DNA of 64,000 bases from Anodontia alba. Lineage: Eukaryota > Mollusca > Bivalvia > Lucinida > Lucinidae. Shown here one piece after another: positions 20,817 through 30,407 of this stretch. Made by a program: the position numbers and the translations under genes. The DNA is taken from positions 2,167,501 through 2,231,500 of the forward strand of contig OZ024825.1 in assembly GCA_964016985.1 (NCBI GenBank). Direction: 5' to 3'. The number at the start of each line of letters is the position of its first letter. Position 1 is the stretch's first letter. The notes under the pieces were generated by a model that saw only the letters and a list, made by a program, of their open reading frames with translations, searched no databases and was not told where the DNA came from.

Positions 20817-23441
20817 CTACTATTATACATTAGAAACACAATTAAGTTCAAACGCAGGCCTGAGTTTGAAACATCTAGCTTAGAAACACTTTGGGCTGAA
20901 ATCGAGCTACCGAATGCTAAACCTTTTCTCTTATGTACAGTTTACAGGCCACCTGATGCAAAAAGCGAATGGATCGACTTGTTTGAGGTAGAGCTTTCCA
21001 TAGCACAGACATCTGGTCTTGAATTCCTTCTCATGGGTGATTTTAATGTTGATTTGAAAGCTCATACGAATAATAAATGGCTAAACCTTATAAATCTATT
21101 CGATTTAACTCAACTGGTAACAGAGCCAACAAGGGTAACGGAAACTACCAATACGTTAATTGATCATGTATATACGACTCATCCAGAGAATATTGTACGT
21201 TGTTATACTTCTACTTTATCTTTAAGCGATCACTTTCCCATTTGCTTTACACGAAAAGTAAACTCAAAGCTTCTAAAAGACAAACATACTACCACTACTT
21301 ATCGCAGCTACAAGCATTTTGACGAAAATAAGTTTATATCTGATATTGCTAACGATTTGGATGAATTTGCGGCAGATAAATCAAGTATAGACGAAGACCT
21401 TAACATCTGGTATTCATTCCTTTTGAAACACTTGAACAATCATGCTCCGATTAAATCCAAACGCGTAAAATCTAAACGTATGCCTGACTGGTTTACTCCA
21501 GATATAATTCAAATGCAATCTTTACGAGATAAAACCAAACGAATAAAGCAATGGAGTGATCATAGAAAATACCGCAATAAAACAAAACAACTCATACGAC
21601 AAGCAAAACGTAAATATTTTTCTAATAGCATAACAAATTCAAAAGATACCAAATCCTTATGGAAACACCTGCGAGACGTGACTAATGGTAGCAAGACTGC
21701 CTCCAGTAATTTGCCTCAAAAACTTATAATCGGAAATGAAACCATTACGGAGTCTGAAGCTGTTGCGAGCAAACTGAATAAATACTTTGCTTCAGTTGCC
21801 GAGCTTTTGAATAAAAACACATCATCCGGAAATTCATTAGACTTTGACACCAATAAAATCAGCGATTTTGTTGATAGCAAAGTGCCTACAAACACACAAT
21901 TTACAATTCCATTTATTACCCCCGAACAAGTTTTATTACATATTAATACCTTAGAGGTTTCAAAATCGACCGGGCTTGACGGCATAGGGCCAAGGATCAT
22001 CAAACTTGCTGCTAAATCATTATCGCCATCGATTGCGATGCTTATCAATAAAAGCATTGCGACCGGCCAGTTTCCTTCTCAAATGAAATTGGCAAAGGTA
22101 CTTCCAATTTACAAAGGTGGTGAAAAGTCCGACCCCTCAAACTATAGGCCAATTTCTATCCTGTCCACTGTATCTAAAATTTTCGAAAAGCACGTGAACA
22201 AACATCTTATGGCATATTTGAACAAATATAAACTTCTACATGACAATCAATCCGGGTTCAGGCCAAAACATAGTTGCCAAACAGCTTTAGTCAAACTCAT
22301 TAATGACTGGATGAAATGTATTGATAAGGGTGACTTGGTTGGAGCCCTTTTTATCGATTTTCGGAAGGCTTTTGATCTAGTTGATCACTCCATCTTGCTG
22401 AATAAACTTGCATTATACAAACTTAACCCTTCTGCCATTCAGTGGTTTAAATCATATTTATGTTCTCGACAACAAGTAATCGAGAGTGATAAAGGGTTGA
22501 CGGATTTCACCACCGTACAATCTGGTGTGCCTCAGGGCTCAATATTAGGCCCGACCTTATTTCTCATTTTTATCAACGATCTTCCGCTTCATATCAAAAA
22601 GTGCTCCTCTGATTTGTATGCAGATGACACGACGATTCACACGCATGGTAATGACATAGATGCTATTGAAGAAGATCTGCAAGGAGAATTCGGTAACACA
22701 AAAACATGGGGAAAGATAAACAAAATGAATGTTCACATGACCAAAACAACTTGTATGCTAGTTGGCGCTAGAAAACGCTTGAACGACTCTCGACCTCTAA
22801 ATATTATTGCTGACGATGTCAATATTCAATCCGTTAGTAAACAGAAACTCCTTGGTGTTTATATCGATGAACACCTTTCTTGGTCTGCCCATATAGACCA
22901 CTTATGCTCCCTTATCTCATCTAAAATATCTCTATTATGCCAGTTAGCAACGTATGTACCGACACATATTCAAAAAGTTTACTATCAGGGGTATATTCTT
23001 CCTTATATTGATTATGGCTCTGTTACCTGGGGGTCAGCCTCTGTAACTAATATTGAACGCATATCCAAGCTGCAAAAACGCGCTGCTCGAATCATCCTGC
23101 GAGCAAATTACGATACCCCATCAGTAGATATGTTCAGTCAGCTGGGATGGCTGTCAATTCCGGACAGACTTAAATATAATAAGGCTGTCTTGACATACCG
23201 AGCAATAAATAATTTATCCCCTGAATATATAACACAACTTCTAAAACCAGTTTCCGAGGAACACACTCTTAACCTCAGGTCATCAGAAAATGGCTCACTT
23301 TATGTGCCGAAAGCACGGACAGCACTTTTTGATGGCTCTTTTTCGTGTTCCGCACCAAGACTATGGAATGCTCTACCTCAAACAGTAAAAACATCGGGGT
23401 CACTCTCTACCTTTAAGCAGTCTCTTAAAGCAACATTTTAA
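20817..23441 (+). CDS. LINE endonuclease (partial)-reverse transcriptase ORF
   Basis: Open for 874 codons from the insertion junction itself. The frame enters inside the endonuclease domain (KRRPEFETSSLETLWAEI), so the N-terminal asparagine and glutamate residues of the active site are absent, while GDFN (near 21033) and SDHFPI (near 21226) remain. The RT follows: LAKVLPIYKGG and NYRPISILS fingers, FIDFRKAFD near 22350, GVPQGSILGP near 22512, YADD at 22617, then a C-terminal region ending SFKATF-like. There is no RNase H domain. No internal stop or frameshift occurs, unlike copy A. There is no genuine start codon: the frame is simply cut by 5' truncation, so the element cannot be autonomous, though RT residues look functional. 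Confidence 0.88.
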   Translation, partial: LLLYIRNTIKFKRRPEFETSSLETLWAEIELPNAKPFLLCTVYRPPDAKSEWIDLFEVELSIAQTSGLEFLLMGDFNVDLKAHTNNKWLNLINLFDLTQLVTEPTRVTETTNTLIDHVYTTHPENIVRCYTSTLSLSDHFPICFTRKVNSKLLKDKHTTTTYRSYKHFDENKFISDIANDLDEFAADKSSIDEDLNIWYSFLLKHLNNHAPIKSKRVKSKRMPDWFTPDIIQMQSLRDKTKRIKQWSDHRKYRNKTKQLIRQAKRKYFSNSITNSKDTKSLWKHLRDVTNGSKTASSNLPQKLIIGNETITESEAVASKLNKYFASVAELLNKNTSSGNSLDFDTNKISDFVDSKVPTNTQFTIPFITPEQVLLHINTLEVSKSTGLDGIGPRIIKLAAKSLSPSIAMLINKSIATGQFPSQMKLAKVLPIYKGGEKSDPSNYRPISILSTVSKIFEKHVNKHLMAYLNKYKLLHDNQSGFRPKHSCQTALVKLINDWMKCIDKGDLVGALFIDFRKAFDLVDHSILLNKLALYKLNPSAIQWFKSYLCSRQQVIESDKGLTDFTTVQSGVPQGSILGPTLFLIFINDLPLHIKKCSSDLYADDTTIHTHGNDIDAIEEDLQGEFGNTKTWGKINKMNVHMTKTTCMLVGARKRLNDSRPLNIIADDVNIQSVSKQKLLGVYIDEHLSWSAHIDHLCSLISSKISLLCQLATYVPTHIQKVYYQGYILPYIDYGSVTWGSASVTNIERISKLQKRAARIILRANYDTPSVDMFSQLGWLSIPDRLKYNKAVLTYRAINNLSPEYITQLLKPVSEEHTLNLRSSENGSLYVPKARTALFDGSFSCSAPRLWNALPQTVKTSGSLSTFKQSLKATF

Positions 23442-23798
23442 CCCTTATAAAATGTCTTTAACTATGATTTTAAATGATATACCATGTGTAAAATTATCGC
23501 TGAAACCGTTATTGTAACTGAATTGAGAGCTTTTATGACCTAGCATAATTGTTTTAGATATTGGTTTTATGCGCTCGTCAAATCTTAAAGCACTTACAAA
23601 AACTGTGATAACATACAGATTTGTCTTTGATATGATTCAGTGCCATGTTTGGTTTTAAATCACTTGCACATACCTGTTAGCACTTTTATTTGATAAAAAC
23701 TTTAAACAAGCATTCACTTCGCTACAAGCTACTTTTATCCCATGAATTTCTTAGCTGTTAGTTAAGTCTTGTTGTATATATGTATATAAATTTTAGTT

Positions 23799-23848
23799 AG
23801 AGGACCACAAGGTAGAATAGTTATTTATAGCTAATTGTGTCATCCTCT
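23799..23848 (+). other. Conserved 3'-UTR hairpin of LINE copy C
   Basis: AGAGGA/TCCTCT outer stem; TAGTTA/TAGCTA inner stem with TTTA loop. Identical in plan to copies A and B. Confidence 0.6.
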
Positions 23849-25069
23849 TTAAACATTGTTTAAATAGATAAATAAATAAATAAATAAATAGCATTCTTTA
23901 TAAATCTATAGCGGGCCGTTATCGGCCCGTCAGCTACCCTGACGGGCCGATAACGACCCGCTATAGATTTATCAAGAATGCTTACTGGGATATTTATTGT
24001 TTATTTCGCTGTCAAATACCCGCAAGAGATTGGGTTAGAGTGTTAATATATATAATATATTTTCATATTGGGTATACTCTTTATACTCGCCTTTTTATAA
24101 GTGACTGAGTAGGTCCCTATCGAAAGGATGTTATACATGTGCAAAAATTTGTGCATGCACACTGTAAAATGCCATCATATAGGCTTCACGCAATTAAAAA
24201 TCCCTCTGAAATTTAAGAAGATTGGGATGCTAGATATAAAATAACAAATATGCAATATGTACATGTAAGAAATGTAGCTGTCGAATGATTTCTAATGGAT
24301 AACGCCCCTTTTCTATGGAAACAATAAACTATTTTGACACTTATGTTAAAATAATAATTAGCATTTATTTTGTTTTCTTTTTTTTTTTTTTTGTATTATA
24401 TGAATTTTATAGATATGATTGTTTTCCTTAAGGTCAGATTCTGATTAGAATTCAGCTAACGGGCCTCCAGTGGGCCGCCACTGGTATAACAGAAACTAAA
24501 GCATAAAATTGATTAATGTAATATAAATTTTAATAGATTCCGCTACAAGAAAATCAGACAAAACGAAAATGACAATTGTCCTGCTATGTATTCAAACAAC
24601 AGCGGGACGCCGTCGGACCGCTTATGGGCCGTGATGTCGATATGACACTCAAATGCCGACAGCGACCCGATCTATCTGGGTAGAGGATTAAGCCTGCCCA
24701 GTAAAATGTGGTTAGGTAAATTGCCCGCGCTCGACATGACCGCACTCGTTTGACTTGGCCGTAAAACCTCAACACAAACAAAGAAAAACTTTTATCGGCC
24801 CTACAGGATCGTCGTAATGGGCTATCCGTATACATAGTATATATCATTCCTTAGGTACCTGCTGTTGAGAATTATTCCCGCAAGTCAGTATACTCTGTGT
24901 AAAGTTCGCAGATTGGAAGTATGAACCTAAGCGTAGTCTGACCAGAGTCTTTGATTGCGCTTTGTGGATATCCTAGCATCCCGAGTTTCTTCCGGTGGAC
25001 AGCGGTGACTAATCTGATTGATTGCGCACGTGCAGGCTGATCCGAGTTTCTGTTGGATGCATGAATATA

Positions 25070-25434
25070 CAGTTGAACTTCGATGGCTCGAACATCTTTG
25101 GGACCATAGAAAATTGTTCGAGACATGGGTGGTTCGAGCCACTGAGGGTTAATTATGGTGCTAAGTCAGGAAGCAAATGGCGATAATTTAGGGATTTTTT
25201 TTTTTTTTTTTTCTTCTTCACAATAATTGTATGTTGAGTGTACTCATTAGAGTCGCCTCGATGAGGCGATTCTAATGAGTACACACAACATACAATTTTA
25301 CGATAAAATAAGAAAAAATTTCCTAAATATTTGTTTTCTTGAGCTATTGGAAGAACTTCGTAGGGACTCAAAAACGAGTTTGAATTAGCTATGGTAAACG
25401 AGCCATCGTTGTTCGAGCTATCGAGGTTCGACTG
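25070..25434. mobile_element. M4 Tigger/pogo-like MITE, copy 1
   Basis: CAGTTGAACTTCGATGGCTC at the left and GAGCTATCGAGGTTCGACTG at the right, flanked by TA on both sides, as expected for Tc1/mariner-pogo transposition. Centre: hairpin ACTCATTAGAGTCGCCTCGA / GAGGCGATTCTAATGAGT. No transposase coding remains. Confidence 0.8.
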
Positions 25435-25458
25435 TATGAATAAGCGCATGGCAAAACA

Positions 25459-25622
25459 TACAAAATGGCATGTGCAGACAGATCAGTATGGGCATCCGCC
25501 CAGTCTGATACGAGTCTTCACTGTCCGCTGGAAGAAAGCTTGGGTCCTGAGCTACCCATTGAGCGCACAGCGGGTGTCCAGGCTGATCTGAGTTTTCGCA
25601 GGGTGCACATGCCATTTTGTAG
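25459..25622. mobile_element. MITE with module B core, third terminal type
   Basis: Ends ACAAAATGGCATGTGCAGAC and GTGCACATGCCATTTTGT. Interior has the CAGTCTGATACGAGTCTTCA and CAGGCTGATCTGAGTTTTCG blocks known from M6. Confidence 0.6.
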
Positions 25623-25639
25623 GTGCGCACTGGCTCATT

Positions 25640-26204
25640 TTATATTTTGGCACACATGACGATCTACAAATTCAAGCCCATACTGAGGATCTAGCAATGA
25701 TCAACAGCCAGTTTTAATGCAACAATGTAACCACGCCCAGCCCCCTCCAGCAGGGGCTACAACTTTGCTAACAACAAAACCGCGTTGAAACTGCATTACT
25801 AAGGTAAACTCATACATGACTATTGATAGTCCATTTCGCCAACTCCGGTTAATTCCGTTTGTCCAGTGTCCACTCAGTCGATGGGAATGTCGCCCGGCCT
25901 TTTGAATTAATACAAATCGGCCCTTACAACGCTTGTTGAACCCAGTGGCACTTACTTAAGCCTCAAACCTTGAGTAAATAGATTAAATGCACCACCTGTA
26001 TTAAATACACCACCTGTATATCGACAGATATGAAAGCATCGGAAAAAATCAATTTTACAATGATGGTTCCCGTTTCTTTTGATATCCATATTTGAACTAG
26101 AGAAACGGGAACTGTCATTGTAAAATTGATGTTTTTCAACGTTTTCAAACATTTGATATAAATATGGTGTATTCAGTCTATTTGAGGCTCAAGTGCCAGT
26201 AAGA
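25640..26204. other. Unassigned DNA with a small foldback
   Basis: The only structure is an inverted repeat at 26048-26130 (ATCAATTTTACAATGATGGT with its partner), arms about 28 bases. Confidence 0.45.
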
Positions 26205-26305
26205 TGCCGTGTGTGTGTGTTTGTGTGTGTGTGTGTTTTGTTCCACTCCGTGTGTGTTTACGTGTGCTTGTGCATGTGTGCATGTGTGCGTGTGTGTGTG
26301 TGTGA
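26205..26305. repeat. GT microsatellite
   Basis: Interrupted GT/GTGC runs. Confidence 0.8.
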
Positions 26306-26334
26306 TTATAAATAGAGAATGACTTAGATCGTTA

Positions 26335-26388
26335 ATGCGTTTCATTTGTTTTATTTCCATCTTGCTCTCTTCTGGCGGAAATATAGAG
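26335..26388 (+). CDS. Candidate signal-peptide exon of the Ly6-like gene
   Basis: ATG followed by 17 codons reading MRFICFISILLSSGGNIE, a short hydrophobic segment, then a donor GTTAGT at 26389 in phase 0. The next confirmed exon (29417) also begins in phase 0, so the joined protein would read ...GGNIE then GLTCYSC, a typical distance between a signal peptide and the first Ly6 cysteine. A TATAAATA lies only 21 bases upstream, too close for a normal promoter of this ATG. Alternative first exons are possible within the 3-kb interval. Confidence 0.35.
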
Positions 26389-26514
26389 GTTAGTAGAATA
26401 ATGTTATCTATGTGTATTTTCGTAGCAGCCTTGTTGCATGAATGCAAACCCATGTCCATGTCCTGGATGACGTCAATATTTACGGAATGAAATATGCCGA
26501 AACGTTAGAAAATG

Positions 26515-26660
26515 TACCTTCGGACATATGTGCGCCCAGCGAAGAGTCAGATCAGATTGTGCATTCGTGCATCTGATCAGAATCTTCACTGGAGACATTT
26601 TACATATCCATGTTTTTCATGCGGACAACGAAGACTTTGATCAGACCGCGAGGATGCTCT
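26515..26660. mobile_element. Partial MITE with module B core
   Basis: GAAAATGTACCTTCGGACAT followed by GCGCCCAGCGAAGAGTCAGA, as in the element at 31708-31912; the right end is missing. Confidence 0.45.
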
Positions 26661-27332
26661 TTTCTTTTTGGACGAAGTGTGCTGTTATATGTTGTCATAT
26701 GTGTAATTCAACCCTCATCTGCTTCTTTAGGGATGGGGTGGGGGTGAGGCTGTGTTCCTTGACTGTGCCCTTTTCTGGATATTTCTATATTTATTAGTTT
26801 TGGAACAGTGTATTTCGTTTGTGATCGGACGGAAAATGTAAGATTTTCCCACTAATATCCATGTATCTTGGTGGAATCGTCCGTCATGCAAACAAGTATG
26901 GTCCATATCTGGTTATAGGGTCCTCATCAAGCGAAATTATGCCTTCGAACATTTGTAAAGTGCGCCGATTCAGATCATCCTGCGCATGCGTAAAGTATCA
27001 TCCAAGCCTCTGCACTCCAGTCATACATTCTGTAGTATTCAATGATTCTGTTATTGGACAGCGAAGGCCCTTATCAGACTGTGCGGATGCGCCGGCTGAG
27101 CTGGGCCTTCGAAGTCCATATGCCCGGACACGGTTTCGCATGGGGCGGCCCATAATAGATATATCAGGCCTTTGCTTTTTGCATATGACAAAAAAATCCC
27201 CTTTCTTATTTTGTAACTTATATTTAGACAATATAAGTAAAGGCATAAAAAGAAACTGTCTTCAGGCACACTGAGCTGCGCGTGACCCAGATCAAACTGT
27301 GCAGTCAAACTGTAACATGCACTATTATAGGG
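26661..27332. other. Unassigned with one module B element
   Basis: At about 27020-27130, a hairpin element (GACAGCGAAGGCCCTTATCA ... GGGCCTTCG) flanked by AATGATTCTGTTATTG, the reverse of sequence next to the hairpins at 35200 and 63375. The rest is unassigned. Confidence 0.4.
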
Positions 27333-27468
27333 ATCAAACATGGTTTTTCATGCATTAACATCCGCCAGGTCCCGTGGGAGGTGTTGAAAACCGAGGCCGA
27401 AGGCCGCGGTTTTCAACACCTCCCAAGGGACCTGGCGAATGTTAATGCATTGAAAAACCATGTTTGAT
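27333..27468. repeat. 136-bp near-perfect inverted repeat
   Basis: ATCAAACATGGTTTTTCATG at the left pairs with its complement at the right end. Arms of about 66 bases meet at GAGGCCGAAGGCC, with a few mismatches. Confidence 0.8.
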
Positions 27469-27471
27469 CGC

Positions 27472-27766
27472 TATTATTGCATAAAAACTGAAAACATTTG
27501 CTACATTCGCGTTATTTCTTGCACTATTTTGTTTCGCCTCTTCACCGATGTCTCGCGAACGCAATTTCCACGGACTATGCTCGTTCTAGGGCCAGGCAGT
27601 ACACATCTCGTAACGGCAGCAAATCTGTGGCCCCGGTACGAGCATATTGAAAGTTGCGTAGCCGTGCATTAACAGCGCGTGAATTGCCTCGTTAATACAC
27701 GGCTTTTCGCCGGTTAATGCACGGCTGTTAATAATGTGCGGCACTGCTTTTTATGCAATAATCTCC
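27472..27766. mobile_element. TIR element with ATTATTGCATAAAAA ends
   Basis: ATTATTGCATAAAAAC at the left and TTTTTATGCAATAAT at the right. The right 180 bases recur inverted at 46463-46600, which confirms it as a dispersed repeat. It directly adjoins the 136-bp inverted repeat, so the two may be one element. Confidence 0.55.
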
Positions 27767-27767
27767 T

Positions 27768-27957
27768 TAGCACTCTAGGTAAAATTTTCAACAGACATTT
27801 TGATACTTTTTCTTATTTTTATCAGGATACACAGGGTTTGACATTTCATGCAAATTGGAAACAATTTGCATGAAATGACAAATCCGGTTTTCTGGAGACA
27901 AAAAATACCACCAGTTTGTCGTCTGCTTAATTTGCCCAGGGAATGGTAACGGTTAAA
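27768..27957 (+). mobile_element. M2 (octamer-core) MITE, copy 4
   Basis: CTTAGCACTCTAGGTAAAAT left, GTTTGTCGTCTGCTTAATTT right, hairpin with octamers around 27846-27880. Confidence 0.7.
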
Positions 27958-28200
27958 GAGACTGCATATACTTAGTAGATTTCCCGCTTCTTTTTACAAG
28001 GGAAACAACTTTTGTGCCTTCCTAATTGTTTTCCTGCATGCCGAGTCCCTTTTGAAAGGGGGCTCTGCTCTATCACGAAGGGAGCTAATTCTTCCCTTTT
28101 AGAGTAGAGCACCGTGTCAGAAGGGAGGCAAAACAACTTTGGCAGAGTTGCCTCCCCGAATGTGTATCGGTTCCTCAAATCTCTTTAGTGAGGAATGATC
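27952..28200. mobile_element. M7 MITE
   Basis: Begins GGTTAAAGAGACTGCATATA. Contains ACAAGGGAAACAACTTTTGT and the inverted TTTTAGAGTAGAGC block typical of M7; the right end is poorly defined. Confidence 0.5.
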
Positions 28201-28249
28201 TCCGAATCCTGATGGAGTCATCATTAAATAAATAATAGTGAGGAAATGT

Positions 28250-28926
28250 ACCCAGCAGGTACATGGCGTTTATACAACATCGCACCGACGTTGATGCAAT
28301 GTTATGACGTTGATGCAATGTGTATAAATGTCATGACGTTGCATTGACGTTAATGCGACGTTGTATAAACGTAATGACGTTAATGCGATGTTGTATAAAC
28401 GTCATGATTTTATATCGATGTGTGGCGTCATGACGTTAATGCGACGTTGAATAAACGTCATGACGTTGCATCGACGTAAATGAGAATTTATTAAACGTCA
28501 TGGCGTTGCACTGACATGAATGAGACGTTGTATAAGCGTCATGTGCCCGCTTGGGCATTGGTTTCTTTCGCTGATCTTTCCAACTTGGTGATAGTTCGAT
28601 CTGTCTTGGTTTCGTGACTGATTTGGTGATGTGTATTTGTGGACCACAGTGCAACGAGCACATGATATTTATACAACGTAGATTCAATGTCGATGCAACG
28701 TCAATGCCACGTCATCCCACAGGCACATGACGTTTAAACAACGACGCCACAGCGTCGAGTCCACGTCATCAAAGCGGGCACGTGGCGTTTATACAACATC
28801 GCCACACCGTTGATGCAACGTCATCCCAGCGGGCAGATGAAGCTTATACAACTTCGCCTCAGCGTCAATTCAACGTTACAGCGACGTTGTGACGACGTTG
28901 TATAATCGTCATGTGCCCGCTGGGAG
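28250..28926. repeat. Expanded M10 ACGT arrays
   Basis: Two arrays (28250-28555 and about 28650-28926), each bordered by CCCAGC-like and GCCCGCT(T/G)GG ends. They consist of degenerate repeats of GACGTTGCATCGACGTT and ACGTTGTATAAACGTCATG. Extremely rich in TGACGT/ACGTCA. Confidence 0.7.
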
Positions 28927-29134
28927 CGTTCTTCTCCAGGGACAGTTACGATGAAGCAATTCACAAACACACAATGAAGTGAGCAAGCAAAGAGTGAAGA
29001 CCCACACAAGATTGCGTGAATGTGTTCGTTGGTTAGGCTTTCTATTGTCGCATGTAAGATACACGTAATCTGTGTAATTGTAAGCAAGCCCATACATGTA
29101 CATGAAAATTGTCAGGAATCTCGAAATACTCAAA

Positions 29135-29290
29135 TACGAGGGGTGTTCAAAAAATTCGCCGAAGAATGTTCTCATAGCTATACTAGTATTTCGTTAGCAT
29201 CTTCGTCTAATTATGCACTTAAAATTTCTGTATTTAAAAAGAAACACACAATCACAACATTTTTCCGCGAACTTCTTGAACACAATCCAA
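29135..29290. mobile_element. Mariner-type MITE
   Basis: Left end TACGAGGGGTGTTCAAAAAA followed by TTCGCCGAA; right end TTCCGCGAACTTCTTGAACAC. The GGGTGTTCAAAAA terminus is typical of mariner elements. Too short for a transposase. Confidence 0.6.
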
Positions 29291-29416
29291 ATCTTAAAGT
29301 TACAGTATAAATGAATTCCTGATGATACATCAAATGTACAGGGAGCCGTGAGGAATCCAGTTTGAACAGAAACCAATGCCCTCCTGAGTATTTTATTCCA
29401 ACTTCTAACATTGCAG

Positions 29417-29515
29417 GGACTAACATGTTATAGTTGCTATGGCGATGAAATAACGTGCGGAACCAGGACCAATGGTGACTCGACCATGGCATGTGCGGCT
29501 GATGAAACATGTTGG
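29417..29515 (+). CDS. Ly6/uPAR-type three-finger protein, first Ly6 exon
   Basis: Thirty-three codons between an acceptor (CTAACATTGCAG) and a donor (GTATGT at 29516), both in phase 0. The exon opens with GLTCYSCYG, the C-x2-C start of the Ly6/uPAR (three-finger) fold, and has five cysteines in total, ending ETCW. Proteins of this family are small, disulphide-rich and mostly held outside the cell by a GPI anchor. They act as receptors, co-receptors or modulators, which cannot be told apart from sequence alone. The remaining cysteines and the anchor signal are in the exon at 30408. The intron between them (892 bases) contains a module B hairpin at 29578-29632. Confidence 0.78.
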
Positions 29516-30407
29516 GTATGTAATATTATATTATACACTGAGCCGGGTTACAACAACTCTGGAGTGTCATGTGCGAACCGCGAAGACTCAGATCAGACTG
29601 CGTATCCGCGCAGTCTGATCTGAGTCTTCACCGCTCGCATGAAAGTCTTCATACCATGAGGAACCACAAAGCGAATAGCGAAGACTGGTCAGACTACGCG
29701 GACGCACAGTCTAATCTAAAACTTCGCTGTTCCCATGTAAGCATCGTTGATTTTGTTATGTCCCGGCCGGCCCACGTGTAATAAATGAACTGAGTGGCGA
29801 GGAAAAGTACTGTGTGCCATGAACAAACAGGGAAGCGCAGGCCAGCGCATCGCTGGTCAGAACCCTCTGCGTTGTCCAGGTTTATTTAGAGTTCATAAAA
29901 AATGCACTTTCGTTGGTCCATGGTATGTCAATAGGAACCTTTTCTCATGTTTCTCACCCTTTATTAATAGTAGATACTGTCGGTCTGTCACATATATGAA
30001 ACAAGTAATATTTCAAAAATATTATCGGCTCAGATGAAATGGAAGAGCGTTTTGAAATATGTGACGCGTCGCAGATCTATATCTTAATACGTTTGACCTT
30101 TAATAATGCGGTACACGCATCACGGAAAGTATCAATGTCTGTGCGATTATATTTACATCGATATTCCATGTTATGTATGTCTTTACGCACAAAAGATACT
30201 GTATATGTGTTCAGAAATGCTGAAATGAGAGTGATTGGAAAGGTTAGTAATAATTATAATGATTTTTTTTTTTTTTTTTTTCACAGTTTGTTAAATACAG
30301 CGGGCATTGTAAAAAGATTATTACGGTGTCTGCGTACGACTTAATATATTACACGTAATGTATATAATTATTTGTGCTTGCTGTTTATTTATTTACTTAT
30401 GTTGCAG
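29516..30407 (+). other. Intron of Ly6-like gene
   Basis: Starts GTATGT and ends TATGTTGCAG. Holds two consecutive module B inverted repeats (29578-29632 and about 29665-29740) and a T run at 30266-30282. Nothing else recognised. Confidence 0.6.

Larger units (their letters stand above)
20817..23888 (+). mobile_element. CR1/L2-type LINE, copy C
   Basis: A 5'-truncated but otherwise clean insertion flanked by TAGCAT (20811-20816 and 23889-23894). It ends in a TAAA-type tail (about 23866-23888). The 3' UTR carries the conserved hairpin at 23799-23848. The clean target duplication and open frame indicate a young insertion. Confidence 0.9.
20805..23999. mobile_element. M9 palindromic MITE, split by LINE copy C
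   Basis: CCCAGCTAGCAT at 20805-20816, resuming after the LINE at 23889 with TAGCATTCTTTATAAATC and ending CTTACTGGG. The hairpin core is TATAGCGGGCCGTTATCGGC and its partner. Uninterrupted copies lie at 40792-40898 and 51370-51476. Confidence 0.8.
20660..24680. mobile_element. Element inserted in S1, carrying nested MITE and LINE
   Basis: Outer remnants 20660-20804 and 24000-24680 do not belong to the SINE, the inner MITE or the LINE. The left one starts CCCAGCCAGCATTC, the right one ends ATCTATCTGGG, so both borders read CCCAG/CTGGG. GGGCC-containing blocks (AGTGGCCCACTGG left; CCAGTGGGCCGCCACTGG right) occur in both. The family is unknown. Confidence 0.5.
20474..24789 (+). mobile_element. 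tRNA-headed SINE S1, copy 1, split by a 4-kb insertion
   Basis: Head part 20474-20659 (tRNA-like GCCGGC head, A-box-like TGGCTCGGTTGGATGCGC, B-box-like GGGTCCGATCT) and tail part 24681-24789 (AGAGGATTAAGCCTGCCCAG to GTAAAACCTCAACACAAAC). The two parts join at TTAACCGCTT/TAGAGG exactly as in the uninterrupted copy at 32222. Confidence 0.75.

Noticed and set aside
25735..25800. Short last exon of the Ser/Thr-rich gene (reading GATTLLTTKPR)
   Set aside because: An acceptor-like CCCTCCAG and an open phase exist, but a dozen codons is too little evidence.
26306..26314. TATAAATA as promoter of the Ly6-like gene
   Set aside because: Only 21 bases from the candidate ATG, leaving no room for a normal start site; AT-rich chance matches are common here.
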